From positions 1 to 18,289 of the forward strand of contig JAGMCC010000004.1 of assembly GCA_023129355.1 (NCBI GenBank): a DNA stretch of 18,289 nucleotides. Direction: 5' to 3'. The first letter of the stretch is position 1, and the number at the start of each line of letters is the position of its first letter. This DNA comes from Dehalococcoidia bacterium. Lineage in GTDB: Bacteria; Chloroflexota; Dehalococcoidia; E44-bin15. The notes beneath the pieces were generated by a model. The model saw only the letters and a program-made list of their open reading frames with translations, was not told the DNA's origin and did not search any database. This document shows, in pieces, positions 1-7,229 of this stretch. Position numbers and translations under genes: made by a program.

Positions 1-300
1 AGGCTGCCCGGAACATAGCCCCGAATATTTCTAATATCGAAAGTTAGCTACGTTTTCTAATCTGTGCTACGCCCCAGAGGATGATGCTAAGGCTGACAGG
101 GAAATTTCGAAGCACAGGATAACGATGCCGATCCCAAGGGGGGGGGCTCCCAACCAGACCAGGTGGCAAGATCCCCTATAGTTACCTGTGGCGCCATAAT
201 ACTACATCCATTCGGGACGTTCATAACCCCTCATTGTGCTGCATTCTACCACCTGCTCCTCGCCCTGGCAATGGTTTCCTAAATCCGTTACTTCCCTATC
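1..300. other. Non-coding or unassigned leader region
   Basis: I recognise no gene, RNA gene or repeat family here. The most visible element is a run of nine G at 138-146, which is prone to replication slippage and sequencing error. A short reading frame starting near 236 overlaps the next gene in another frame and resembles no protein family. The stretch may carry the degraded end of an upstream gene, but nothing in it supports a call. Confidence 0.3.
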
Positions 301-329
301 TTGGCAAGCGATTTGTGATGTGGTAAACT
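301..329 (+). promoter_or_regulatory. Putative sigma70 promoter for the Fe-S oxidoreductase
   Basis: A -35-like TTGGCA (301-306, 5 of 6 to consensus) and a -10-like TAAACT (324-329, 4 of 6) are separated by 17 nt. The predicted start would fall near 336, about 12 nt before the ATG at 348. This would leave a very short leader with only a weak Shine-Dalgarno. It was found by eye and is not confirmed. Confidence 0.4.
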
Positions 330-347
330 ATCGTAGAGCGCGAATCG

Positions 348-2663
348 ATGGCAACCAGGGAGATATTCTGGAACATCGGAGACTGGGGTTATATCCTCTA
401 TGGCTTGCTTCTCCCATTAGCGATAATCCTTGCCTACGCGGTTTACCGGCGCTACCGCCTGTGGCAGGTGGGGCAGCCGGATAACAGGCTCGATAACCTC
501 CCGCAGCGAATATGGTCTTTTACCATCACCGGCATCATAGACGGCCTCATTCACCGGCGCTTTCTCAGAGAACCCTATCCTGGTTTGATTCACCTCCTCA
601 TCTTCTGGGGAGCAATCGTCTTTCTGCTGGCAGCCTTTTTAGATTTCCTCTCCCACTATATATTCGAGTTCATGCATGGGTCTACGTATTTGGGTATCTC
701 TTTTACCGTGGACGTCCTTGGCATAGCATTACTTCTCGGGGTAATTATTGCCGCCTATCGCAGATATATTCAAAGACCTGACAGATTGGACAGTAAACCG
801 GAGGACGCAATTGCACTCACTCTCATTTTTGTCATCGTGTTCACCGGCTTTATTATCGAGGGGCTGCGCATCGCCTACTTCACCGCCAACCCGGCGGAAT
901 TCGAGACGATATACCCAGCTATCGGCCCTTACGACACCTCCTGGGCAGTCTGGTCGCCAGGGGGATGGGTCCTCGCCAAGATGTTTGGTGGCATCTCCTC
1001 AGGGGCACTACTGCTAGCTCACATGAGCCTGTGGTGGTTCCATATCGCCCTAGCTCTGGGAGCTATAGTCTATGTCGCCCTCACCTGGACCACGCTGGCT
1101 CACATCGTTGTTGGCCCGTTCAATGTGCTTTTTCGCTCCTCCCGTCCCAAGGGTGCACTGGTGCCTGTCGAACTGGAAGAGGCTGAGACATTTGGGGTTG
1201 ACAAGATCAGTGGGTTCACCTGGAAACAGATATTCGACCTGGATGCCTGTACCAGATGTGGTCGCTGCCAGGATATCTGCCCCGCCTATCTCAGCGGGAA
1301 GGCGCTTTCACCGAAAAAGCTTATCCAGGACCTAAAGCAGCACTGGCTTGAGGTGGCCACCGATATGGTAGTTGCAGATATAGCGGCTTCAAGTGGCAAC
1401 GGCGGTGGAAATGGCAATGGGAAGTCCCTTCCGTTGAGGAACAGGCTGTTACAGACCCTTGACCGCTACACGTTCCTGGTGCTCCCCGAACTGCTGGCCA
1501 AGGTTGGCTTGGGGGGTAAGAGAGGGAACGGGAACGGCAATAAGGGCGAGATTTCAATGATCGGCGATGTGATAACCGCAGAAGTGATCTGGGATTGCAC
1601 TACCTGCCGCGCCTGTCAGGAGGTCTGTCCCGTCTTTATCGAGCATATAGATAAGATCATCGACATGCGCCGCAACCTGGTTCTGGAGCAGGCTGAGATA
1701 CCGGAAACCGCGGAGATGGCGCTGCGGTGTATCGAGGAGAGGGGACATACCTGCAAGGGGACCACTGCCTGCAGAACTGACTGGTTTGGCGATATAGAGG
1801 GAGTCAAGCTCCTCTCCGAGGATCATGACGTCGAGATCCTCTACTTTGTCGGGTGCTCTGCTGCTCTCGAGGACCGGAATATGAAGGTCTCAGCGGCCTT
1901 CGGCAGGATTCTCCAGGCCGCGGGGGTCAAGTTTGGGGTGCTTGGTGAGGAGGAAAGCTGCTGCGGCGAGCCAGCGCGCCGCATGGGCAACGAATACCTG
2001 TTCCAGATGCAGGCAATGAAAAACATCGAGACCTTTAAGCGCTACGGCGTGAAGAAGATCGTGGTCAGTTGTCCCCATGGCTACAACACCTTGAAGAACG
2101 AATACCCACAGTTCGGCGGCGAGTTTGCGGTAGTTCATCATTCGCAGTATATAGCTGAGCTGATCCAGCAAGGACGACTCAATCTGAAGAATAACTTAGC
2201 CGAGAAGATCACCTATCACGACGCATGTTACCTGGGCCGCCACAACGACATCTACAATGAGCCCAGGCAGGTCGTTAAAGCCATCCCCGGGGCTCAGTTC
2301 GCCGAGATGGCGCGCCGTCGCAGCAGGAGCTTCTGCTGCGGCGCTGGCGGTGGGCATATGTGGATGGAGGAAAGCGTAGGAACCAGAATCAGCGAAATGC
2401 GCACCGAGGAGGCGATCTCCACTAAGGCCAGCGTCCTGGCTACTGCCTGCCCCTTCTGCATCCAGATGTTCGAGGATGCCATCAAGGCCAAGGAAGCATC
2501 CGAATCCATCAAGGCGATGGACATCGCTGAGCTGGTGTTGAGAGCGATCGAGGGAGGGACACCCGCTGTGGCAAAGGCGGTTGAAGAGAAGCCTGCCGAA
2601 GCCGGCGGCGAAGCAACTGAAGAGAAACCTGCAGACACCGGTGGTGATGCCACTGAAGGATAG
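348..2663 (+). CDS. Membrane-bound Fe-S oxidoreductase, ETF:(methyl)menaquinone oxidoreductase-like, CCG domains
   Basis: The 771-residue protein probably passes electrons from a soluble donor, typically electron-transferring flavoprotein reduced by acyl-CoA dehydrogenase, to membrane quinone. The N-terminal part has about five membrane helices (near residues 15-33, 80-102, 117-138, 154-172, 220-248) with histidines such as H82, H103, H225 and H232 that could ligate b-type haem. Two 4Fe-4S motifs follow (C301/C304/C307/C311 and C417/C420/C423/C427). Two CCG (DUF224) domains close the protein: C503, C538-C539-G, C575 and C627, C663-C664-G, C701/C704. Gly/Asn-rich linkers (349-358, 391-398) separate the domains, and the C-terminus carries a 12-residue repeat. 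An in-frame TAA at 324-326 with no alternative start in between fixes ATG 348. The same architecture occurs in HdrD/GlpC-like and EMO-type proteins of fatty-acid oxidisers. The partner is inferred, as no etf genes lie in the window. Confidence 0.85.
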   Translation: MATREIFWNIGDWGYILYGLLLPLAIILAYAVYRRYRLWQVGQPDNRLDNLPQRIWSFTITGIIDGLIHRRFLREPYPGLIHLLIFWGAIVFLLAAFLDFLSHYIFEFMHGSTYLGISFTVDVLGIALLLGVIIAAYRRYIQRPDRLDSKPEDAIALTLIFVIVFTGFIIEGLRIAYFTANPAEFETIYPAIGPYDTSWAVWSPGGWVLAKMFGGISSGALLLAHMSLWWFHIALALGAIVYVALTWTTLAHIVVGPFNVLFRSSRPKGALVPVELEEAETFGVDKISGFTWKQIFDLDACTRCGRCQDICPAYLSGKALSPKKLIQDLKQHWLEVATDMVVADIAASSGNGGGNGNGKSLPLRNRLLQTLDRYTFLVLPELLAKVGLGGKRGNGNGNKGEISMIGDVITAEVIWDCTTCRACQEVCPVFIEHIDKIIDMRRNLVLEQAEIPETAEMALRCIEERGHTCKGTTACRTDWFGDIEGVKLLSEDHDVEILYFVGCSAALEDRNMKVSAAFGRILQAAGVKFGVLGEEESCCGEPARRMGNEYLFQMQAMKNIETFKRYGVKKIVVSCPHGYNTLKNEYPQFGGEFAVVHHSQYIAELIQQGRLNLKNNLAEKITYHDACYLGRHNDIYNEPRQVVKAIPGAQFAEMARRRSRSFCCGAGGGHMWMEESVGTRISEMRTEEAISTKASVLATACPFCIQMFEDAIKAKEASESIKAMDIAELVLRAIEGGTPAVAKAVEEKPAEAGGEATEEKPADTGGDATEG
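2580..2660 (+). repeat. Tandem 36-bp in-frame repeat in the oxidoreductase tail
   Basis: Two 36-bp units (2580-2615 and 2616-2651) plus a 9-bp partial third encode VEEKPAEAGGEA, TEEKPADTGGDA and TEG. The protein repeat is clearer than the DNA repeat, so the duplication is old or kept under selection for composition. The tail is acidic and probably disordered. Confidence 0.8.
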
Positions 2664-2677
2664 CCTCATCAGGCTAT
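2660..2677 (+). terminator. Hairpin at the oxidoreductase stop codon, weak terminator candidate
   Basis: ATAGCCT (2660-2666) pairs with AGGCTAT (2671-2677) around a 4-nt loop, and the TAG stop lies inside the stem. No T-run follows on either strand, so this is not a classical intrinsic terminator. It lies between two convergent genes, where a terminator or 3'-end stabiliser is expected. Confidence 0.3.
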
Positions 2678-2743
2678 AAGTGAAAACGACGGCCTGGAAG
2701 CATCGGTTCGAAACCTTCTCGCTTGTAATATATCAGTGGTGCC

Positions 2744-3103
2744 TTACTCTTCGGCTTTCTCTGCGGGCTGCTCAGGGGCAACTTCAGTTGCCTTCTTTTT
2801 GACCTTCCTGGGAACCTTGTTTAGCGAGCTCTGGATTATAGCCAGCCCGATGACCCCCAGGAAGAAGAGTAGTAAAAAGGCTAATGGAGCACTCATTGCT
2901 CCTTTGGTCACTGTCTCCACACCAACACAGTACATCCACATCCAGTAGATGTTCGCTATTGGGATAATGATCAGCCACGCTGTAGGTATATTGGCACCGC
3001 GGCGGTTCATCTCGTTCTTGGTCACCACATACCATATCAAAGCATAGATACCCAAGGTCACAATTGACAGGATTAAACACCCCAGAGGATTACGGCGTTT
3101 CAT
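2744..3103 (-). CDS. DUF4234 family small membrane protein
   Basis: The 119-residue protein has three predicted membrane helices (about residues 7-27, 41-60, 71-91). The N-terminal pattern RRNPLGCLILSIVTLGIY and the NEMNRRG segment after helix 1 are typical of DUF4234, a family of unknown function. After helix 3 the protein ends in a basic then Glu/Ala/Pro-rich tail (KKKATEVAPEQPAEKAEE), probably cytosolic. I chose ATG at 3103 rather than the in-frame GTG at 3112, because the AAAGGGGGTG stretch is a Shine-Dalgarno suitably spaced for the ATG and overlaps the GTG itself. It is convergent with the oxidoreductase gene and last in the minus-strand gene set. A TTGACA box upstream suggests separate expression. 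Confidence 0.75.
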   Translation of the reverse strand: MKRRNPLGCLILSIVTLGIYALIWYVVTKNEMNRRGANIPTAWLIIIPIANIYWMWMYCVGVETVTKGAMSAPLAFLLLFFLGVIGLAIIQSSLNKVPRKVKKKATEVAPEQPAEKAEE

Positions 3104-3132
3104 AATTAGCACCCCCTTTTTTGTGGCTTCTA

Positions 3133-3161
3133 AAGCTACTACGTCTTCCCCTTTTTGTCAA
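3133..3161 (-). promoter_or_regulatory. Putative promoter for the DUF4234 gene
   Basis: On the minus strand a perfect TTGACA (3161-3156) is followed after 17 nt by TAGCTT (3138-3133), which matches the -10 consensus at only 3 of 6 positions. The predicted start lies about 25 nt upstream of the ATG. The strong -35 and weak -10 would suit an activated promoter. Confidence 0.35.
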
Positions 3162-3170
3162 GCAGGAGTA

Positions 3171-3872
3171 TTAGAGAGCGATCTCCTGCCCTGGCTCCAG
3201 GACAACGATCTCAACCCCGGGTGCTTCCTTCTTTGCCAACGCCACGAATCTATCAGCGCTCTGCTCCAGAACAGTGAAGGTTTTGTAGTGCATCGGGATC
3301 GCCTTTTTAGGGTTGAGCAGGGTGAGCGCCTTAGCTGCCTGAACAGGGTCCATAGTCCAGACACTGCCAATGGGGAGAAGCGCCAGATCTATCGGGTATA
3401 ACTCCCCGAGTATCTTCATAGTGGCAAAGATGCCGGTGTCCCCGGCGTGGTAAATGGTGAACCCGTCCTCCAGTTTTATGATGAAGCCAGCATTGCTCGC
3501 CGTTTGAGAGGAATGGAAGGCCTGGGTCATAGTTATGGTGATGCCATCAATCACTGTGGTGGCGCCGATGTTCATACCCTGACCGAAGTTGACTACATTC
3601 TCCTCATGCAAGCCAAGCTCTGCTATGAACCTTCCCGATGTTTCTGGCTGAGCAACCAGAGTTGCCCCGGTCTTCTTAACAATGTCTACCGCGTTTGCCA
3701 TGTGGTCAAAGTGGTCGTGGGTGACCAGAACGATGTTCGCTTGGTTAATATTATCCACAGTGATAGGACAGAGGGGATTATCTCTTATGAAAGGATCGAT
3801 ATAAATAATCTTGTTTCGAGCTGACGTAACTACAAAAGTAGCGTGTCCCAGCCATCTGATGGACCCAGACAT
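3171..3872 (-). CDS. Metallo-beta-lactamase-fold metal-dependent hydrolase, UPF0173/UlaG-like
   Basis: This 233-residue protein is close to the usual length of the UPF0173 family. It starts with the typical IRWLGHATF strand (H10) and has the THDHFDH metal motif at 51-57 (H52, H54, D56, H57). H120, D145 in HAGDTG and H195 in PMHYKTF complete a two-metal site. It is cytosolic, with no signal peptide. The natural substrate of this family is not established; phosphodiester or lactone hydrolysis are known for relatives. ATG 3872 has a good AAGGAGA about 6 nt upstream. It sits 43 bp downstream of the acyl-CoA synthetase on the same strand with no visible promoter between them, so it is probably co-transcribed. 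A role in acyl-CoA metabolism is only inferred from position. Confidence 0.85.
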   Translation of the reverse strand: MSGSIRWLGHATFVVTSARNKIIYIDPFIRDNPLCPITVDNINQANIVLVTHDHFDHMANAVDIVKKTGATLVAQPETSGRFIAELGLHEENVVNFGQGMNIGATTVIDGITITMTQAFHSSQTASNAGFIIKLEDGFTIYHAGDTGIFATMKILGELYPIDLALLPIGSVWTMDPVQAAKALTLLNPKKAIPMHYKTFTVLEQSADRFVALAKKEAPGVEIVVLEPGQEIAL

Positions 3873-3905
3873 TTCCCATCTCCTTTTTTACCGTTCTAAT
3901 CATGC

Positions 3906-3926
3906 GGCAACCCCGCTAGGGTTGCC
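3906..3926 (-). terminator. Hairpin spanning the acyl-CoA synthetase stop codon
   Basis: GGCAACCC (3906-3913) pairs with GGGTTGCC (3919-3926), an 8-bp GC-rich stem with a 5-nt loop holding the TAG stop (3918-3916). The minus-strand sequence beyond it has no T-run, so it more likely protects the 3' end or attenuates read-through into the hydrolase gene than fully terminates. Confidence 0.35.
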
Positions 3927-5475
3927 CATACTGCTCGCGGAGTACCTTCTTCAAGACCTTTCCCGTGCTGGTACGGGGGAGCATATCGACGAAGACCACA
4001 GAGCGGGGCCTCTTGAAGCTGGCTAGCCGCTCGCGGCAGAACTCCATTAGCTCCTCAGCGGTAGCAGTTTCTCCCTTCTTGAGCGCCACGATTGCCCTGG
4101 GCTCCTGGCCCCATTCCTCATCGGGTACCCCGATCACCGCTACCTCCTCAACAACAGGGTGAGCATAAAGCGCATTCTCCACCTCTACCGGCGAAATGTT
4201 CTCCCCGCCCCTGATAATCATGTCGTCGCCACGACCGGCGATGAAGAAATAGCCGTCCTCATCCATATATCCCATGTCTCCGGTGCGCAGCCACCCATCT
4301 TTGGTCATCGTTTTCGCCGTTTTCTCGGCATCCTTCCAGTATCCACCCATCAACCTAGGCCCGCGGGCCACAATCTCGCCAACCTCCCCGATAGGCAGGT
4401 CATTGCCCGCCTCAGCGGTGATCTTCATCTCCACATCGTGCATCGGTCGGCCAATCGAGGAGGTAAGCCTACTCAGCTTTTTGTCCTTCTCTGCCTCCGT
4501 TCCCTCTATGATATGGTCTTCGGGACCCAGGGTGGTGATGGTGGAGGCGGTCTCCGTCTGCCCGAAGGCGTTTATGAAGCTCACCCCAGGGAAAAGCGCG
4601 ATGGCCTTTTTGATCACCTCAAAGGGCATCGGGGCTGCCCCATATGTGATCACCTTCAGGCTGGAGAGGTCGTATTTGGCGAAATCGGGTTGGTCAATGA
4701 CCCGCTTTAGCATGGTGGGCACGAGCATCGCTCGATTGGCCTTCTCCCGCTGCACTGTCTCCAGCCACTCATCTACCTCAAACTGCCTCATCATCGCCAG
4801 GGCGCGGCCCCCATAGGTAGCCGCGAGCATTGCCTGTATTCCCGCTACATGATAGAGGGGCATGGTCAAGAGATTGGTCTCCTCGATATCAGGGTCCACC
4901 GGATTCACATTCTCCAGCATGTAGACGCTGAAGCTGTTGTGGGGCAGGGGTACCCCCTTGGGCAGTCCGGTAGTCCCCGCAGTATACATCAGTATGGTGA
5001 TGTCCTCATCGTCAATCTCGGTGAAGAACTCCTCACCCGAGGCAGCGTCGAGCAGCTCCTCGTAATCTAGCATGCCCTCCTGCTTGCCTTCGACGGAGAT
5101 GTAGTGCTGCACCAGGGGCAGCTCAGGGCGCACCTCCTTCACCATCTCGATGTAGCGCTCGCCTACCAATAGTACACGTGCCTCCGAGTGGTTTATCATA
5201 TAGATGAGCTCATCTTTCTTTGCCCTGAAGTTCAGCGGCACGAAGATGGCGCCACTTTTGGCCACCCCATAGTAGGCCTCGACATATTGGTCACAATTGA
5301 CCTGAAGCATAGCTACCCGATCGCCCTTTTTGATTTCCAGACCGGCTAAGGCATTGGCCAGTCTATTTGCCCGCTCGCTTAACTCTATGAAGCTGAGTCG
5401 CTTCCCCTCGAAGACTATCGCCGTCCGATCGGGGCAGATAGCAGAGGTTATGGTGAGAAATTCCGTGGTGTTCAA
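3916..5475 (-). CDS. AMP-forming acyl-CoA synthetase (fatty-acid-CoA ligase family)
   Basis: This adenylate-forming enzyme makes acyl-CoA from a carboxylic acid, ATP and CoA through an acyl-AMP. Its 519 residues carry all the hallmark motifs: the P-loop YTAGTTGLPK (164-173), FGQTET (304-309), GWLRTGD (394-400), the hinge GRGDDMIIRGGENISPVEVE (414-433) and PRTSTGK (500-506) with catalytic K506. No membrane segment is visible, so it is cytosolic. The substrate cannot be read from sequence; medium- or long-chain fatty or aromatic acids are possible. The start is TTG at 5475, backed by a strong AAGGAGG 5-6 nt upstream; no ATG competes nearby. The Sir2-family gene lies 69 bp upstream, and K506 is the kind of lysine that such deacylases regulate in Acs-like enzymes. 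A promoter and a triple 9-bp repeat precede it. Confidence 0.92.
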   Translation of the reverse strand: MNTTEFLTITSAICPDRTAIVFEGKRLSFIELSERANRLANALAGLEIKKGDRVAMLQVNCDQYVEAYYGVAKSGAIFVPLNFRAKKDELIYMINHSEARVLLVGERYIEMVKEVRPELPLVQHYISVEGKQEGMLDYEELLDAASGEEFFTEIDDEDITILMYTAGTTGLPKGVPLPHNSFSVYMLENVNPVDPDIEETNLLTMPLYHVAGIQAMLAATYGGRALAMMRQFEVDEWLETVQREKANRAMLVPTMLKRVIDQPDFAKYDLSSLKVITYGAAPMPFEVIKKAIALFPGVSFINAFGQTETASTITTLGPEDHIIEGTEAEKDKKLSRLTSSIGRPMHDVEMKITAEAGNDLPIGEVGEIVARGPRLMGGYWKDAEKTAKTMTKDGWLRTGDMGYMDEDGYFFIAGRGDDMIIRGGENISPVEVENALYAHPVVEEVAVIGVPDEEWGQEPRAIVALKKGETATAEELMEFCRERLASFKRPRSVVFVDMLPRTSTGKVLKKVLREQYGQP

Positions 5476-5487
5476 CTTTCCCTCCTT

Positions 5488-5514
5488 TTCGAATATCTCG
5501 AAAGATTCGAAGAA
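5488..5514 (-). repeat. Three 9-bp direct repeats, candidate operator
   Basis: Read on the plus strand, TTCGAATAT, CTCGAAAGA and TTCGAAGAA stand in exact 9-bp register, each with a (T/C)TCGAA core. Two of the cores are perfect TTCGAA palindromes. The block starts at the end of the -10 box of the synthetase promoter and covers the predicted transcription start and the leader up to the Shine-Dalgarno. The position suits a repressor site or a leader control element. Confidence 0.5.
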
Positions 5515-5542
5515 TTATTCCCTACCCAACTTGCCCGGTCAA
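5514..5542 (-). promoter_or_regulatory. Promoter of the acyl-CoA synthetase gene
   Basis: On the minus strand TTGACC (5542-5537, 5 of 6) and AATAAT (5519-5514, 5 of 6) are separated by exactly 17 nt. Transcription would start near 5507, about 30 nt before the TTG start codon. It overlaps the stop region of the sir2-like gene, so the synthetase can be expressed independently of it. Confidence 0.6.
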
Positions 5543-5544
5543 TA

Positions 5545-6324
5545 TTATTGAGCGAGCCTACTTTTCACGCCCTCGATAATCTTGGGCATTACCTCCCCTA
5601 CCGTCCCATTGATGAGCACACTAGCTTCCTGATCCAGTGAGGCGGTGCCCAGATTTATTATCACCAGCTTTGCCCCGGACTCTATGGCATAGATGGGCAT
5701 GTTGGCTGCGGGATAGACCATCAAGGAAGAGCCTAATAGCATGAACAGGTCGCAATTCCGGGAGTGTTGCTCCGCCTCGCCGGTCTCTTTAGCCGGCGGT
5801 GGCTCCCCAAAGGAGACCGTCGCTGACTTCAATAAGCCGCCACACTCACTACAAATAGACTCATCCTCACCCTCCCCCAAGCTATTGGCGACCTCTATCA
5901 TGGGGTATCGCCTATTGCAGTTAACACACTTCAGCCATCTGAGGGAGCCATGAAGCTCGATGACCTTGTCCTCTGACACCCCCGCCTTTTGGTGCAGCCC
6001 ATCCACATTCTGAGTGATCACGCAATCCAGCTTGCCCATCGTGCCCAGCTCGGCGATAGCGTAGTGAGCCTGGCTCGGCTGCGCCATCTCTATCATCCGG
6101 AACATGTTCCACGTCTGCCAGCTTCTTCTCCTCACCGTGGGATTTCCGACAAACGTGGGGAAGACAAATTCGTTAGAGGTAGCCGTAGAGAGGCCACTCG
6201 ATCTTTTGGTGCGGGGCATGCTTGATTCTGTGCTCACTCCCGTCCCGGTGAACACCACAATCTTCTGGGCATCAAGAACTAGCGTTACCGCTTTCTCGAT
6301 AAGCTCCTCTACTTCCTTCTCCAC
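5545..6324 (-). CDS. Sir2-family NAD-dependent protein deacylase, divergent N-terminal motif
   Basis: The 259-residue protein has most sirtuin features. These are TQNVDGLH (104-111), catalytic H125 in ELHG, a zinc site C133/C136/C158/C161, SFGE (171-174), GSSLMVYPA (198-206) and IINLG (222-226). The N-terminal NAD loop is abnormal: GTGVSTESSMP (27-37) replaces the usual GAGIS.ESGIP, and the next residues are RTKRSSG where DFR is expected. The Asp and Phe needed for NAD handling are therefore missing. Family-like sequence resumes at NEFVFPTFVGNP (51-62). The start is GTG 6324 with GGGAG about 9 nt upstream; an ATG at 6332 is out of frame. Its likely target by position is the synthetase encoded next to it. 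It may be active with altered chemistry, inactive, or affected by two compensating indels. Confidence 0.8.
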   Translation of the reverse strand: MEKEVEELIEKAVTLVLDAQKIVVFTGTGVSTESSMPRTKRSSGLSTATSNEFVFPTFVGNPTVRRRSWQTWNMFRMIEMAQPSQAHYAIAELGTMGKLDCVITQNVDGLHQKAGVSEDKVIELHGSLRWLKCVNCNRRYPMIEVANSLGEGEDESICSECGGLLKSATVSFGEPPPAKETGEAEQHSRNCDLFMLLGSSLMVYPAANMPIYAIESGAKLVIINLGTASLDQEASVLINGTVGEVMPKIIEGVKSRLAQ

Positions 6325-6358
6325 GAATCCATCTCCCTAGTATCCCATTTAAGCAGCT

Positions 6359-7114
6359 TCAACTGTTATAAAGTGCGGAGACTTCTTTCATCGCCAAGGC
6401 TTTGAGAATCTCAGCAAGCCTTCTTTCCAGGGCCAACCCCTCCTCCAGGGTAAGATCGAGCCCCCTCCTCGTCGCCTCCTTGGCGTACCTCACCGCAATG
6501 GGGGTGCGGGACAGAATCTTCTGTGCCATCCTATCAGCGGTGAGATAGAGTTCCTCTTGGCTCACCACCATGTTAACCAGCCCGATACGAAAAGCCTCCT
6601 GAGCATCAATGCGGTCGCCGGTGAGAAGTATCTGGAGAGCCCTCCCCTTCCCGATCACGCGGGGCAATGTCTGGGTACCCCCCGCCGCCGGGATCATGCC
6701 CAGGGAAACCTCAGGAAGGCCAAATACGGCTTCCTCAGAGGCGATCCTGATATCGCAAAACAGGGCGATCTCAACACCAGAGCCGAGGACATATCCATGA
6801 ACCGCCGCAATGAGGGGCTGCTTCAGGGTAGAAAAAAGACCCCAGATATCACGCTCCCACCTCACCTGACGAGCGATGATCGGCGATGGAGCGGTACCGA
6901 ACTCAGTTAGGTCAGCACCCACGCAGAATGCCCGCTCCCCCGCTCCTTTAATAATGGCGACCAGCACATCGGGATCATCCCTGATGGCACTAAGCACCTG
7001 ATAAAGCTCATCGCGCATCTGAATGTTGTAACGGTTTAGCACCTCAGGGCGATTAAGGGTGACATAGGCTATGCTATCCCGCTTTTCATAGATAATGGTC
7101 TCGAAGCTTGTCAC
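6359..7114 (-). CDS. Enoyl-CoA hydratase/isomerase (crotonase) 1
   Basis: This 251-residue crotonase probably hydrates trans-2-enoyl-CoA in beta-oxidation. Both acid/base glutamates of classical hydratases are present: E115 in GSGVEIAL and E135 in FGLPEVSLGMIP. The CoA-binding loop reads GERAFCVGADLTEF (59-72), and AAGGTQTLPR (143-152) follows. The tail is unusual. It stops at KALAMKEVSALYNS and lacks the KEG..AF..KR.P.F end kept by crotonase 2. The only usable start is GTG 7114, since an in-frame TAA lies four codons upstream. There is no Shine-Dalgarno, and a TAAAAT box lies 6 nt before the GTG, which would suit a leaderless message. The sir2-like gene follows after 34 bp on the same strand. 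Confidence 0.87.
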   Translation of the reverse strand: MTSFETIIYEKRDSIAYVTLNRPEVLNRYNIQMRDELYQVLSAIRDDPDVLVAIIKGAGERAFCVGADLTEFGTAPSPIIARQVRWERDIWGLFSTLKQPLIAAVHGYVLGSGVEIALFCDIRIASEEAVFGLPEVSLGMIPAAGGTQTLPRVIGKGRALQILLTGDRIDAQEAFRIGLVNMVVSQEELYLTADRMAQKILSRTPIAVRYAKEATRRGLDLTLEEGLALERRLAEILKALAMKEVSALYNS

Positions 7115-7206
7115 GCAATTATTTTACCACAATCCTCATGAAAACTTTAGGGGGTGATGATCGACCGATATTTTATGTCGTGTGCTCTGCTAAAATTAGT
7201 AGTTGT

Positions 7207-7227
7207 GCCCTAGCACATCAATAGGGC
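7207..7227 (-). terminator. Hairpin downstream of the PHP gene, weak terminator candidate
   Basis: GCCCTA (7207-7212) pairs with TAGGGC (7222-7227) across a 9-nt loop, a few nt past the TAA of the PHP frame on the minus strand. The downstream sequence is only moderately T-rich (ACAACTACTAATTTT). It could separate the crotonase 2-PHP transcript from crotonase 1. Confidence 0.3.
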
Positions 7228-7229
7228 GG

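Noticed and set aside
236..484. Small 82-codon reading frame overlapping the oxidoreductase start
   Set aside because: It overlaps a certain gene in another frame, has no ribosome site and resembles no family.
2196..2669. Long minus-strand frame of 157 codons opposite the oxidoreductase
   Set aside because: It mirrors the plus-strand coding sequence, has low-complexity composition and no family likeness; the plus strand carries clear CCG motifs.
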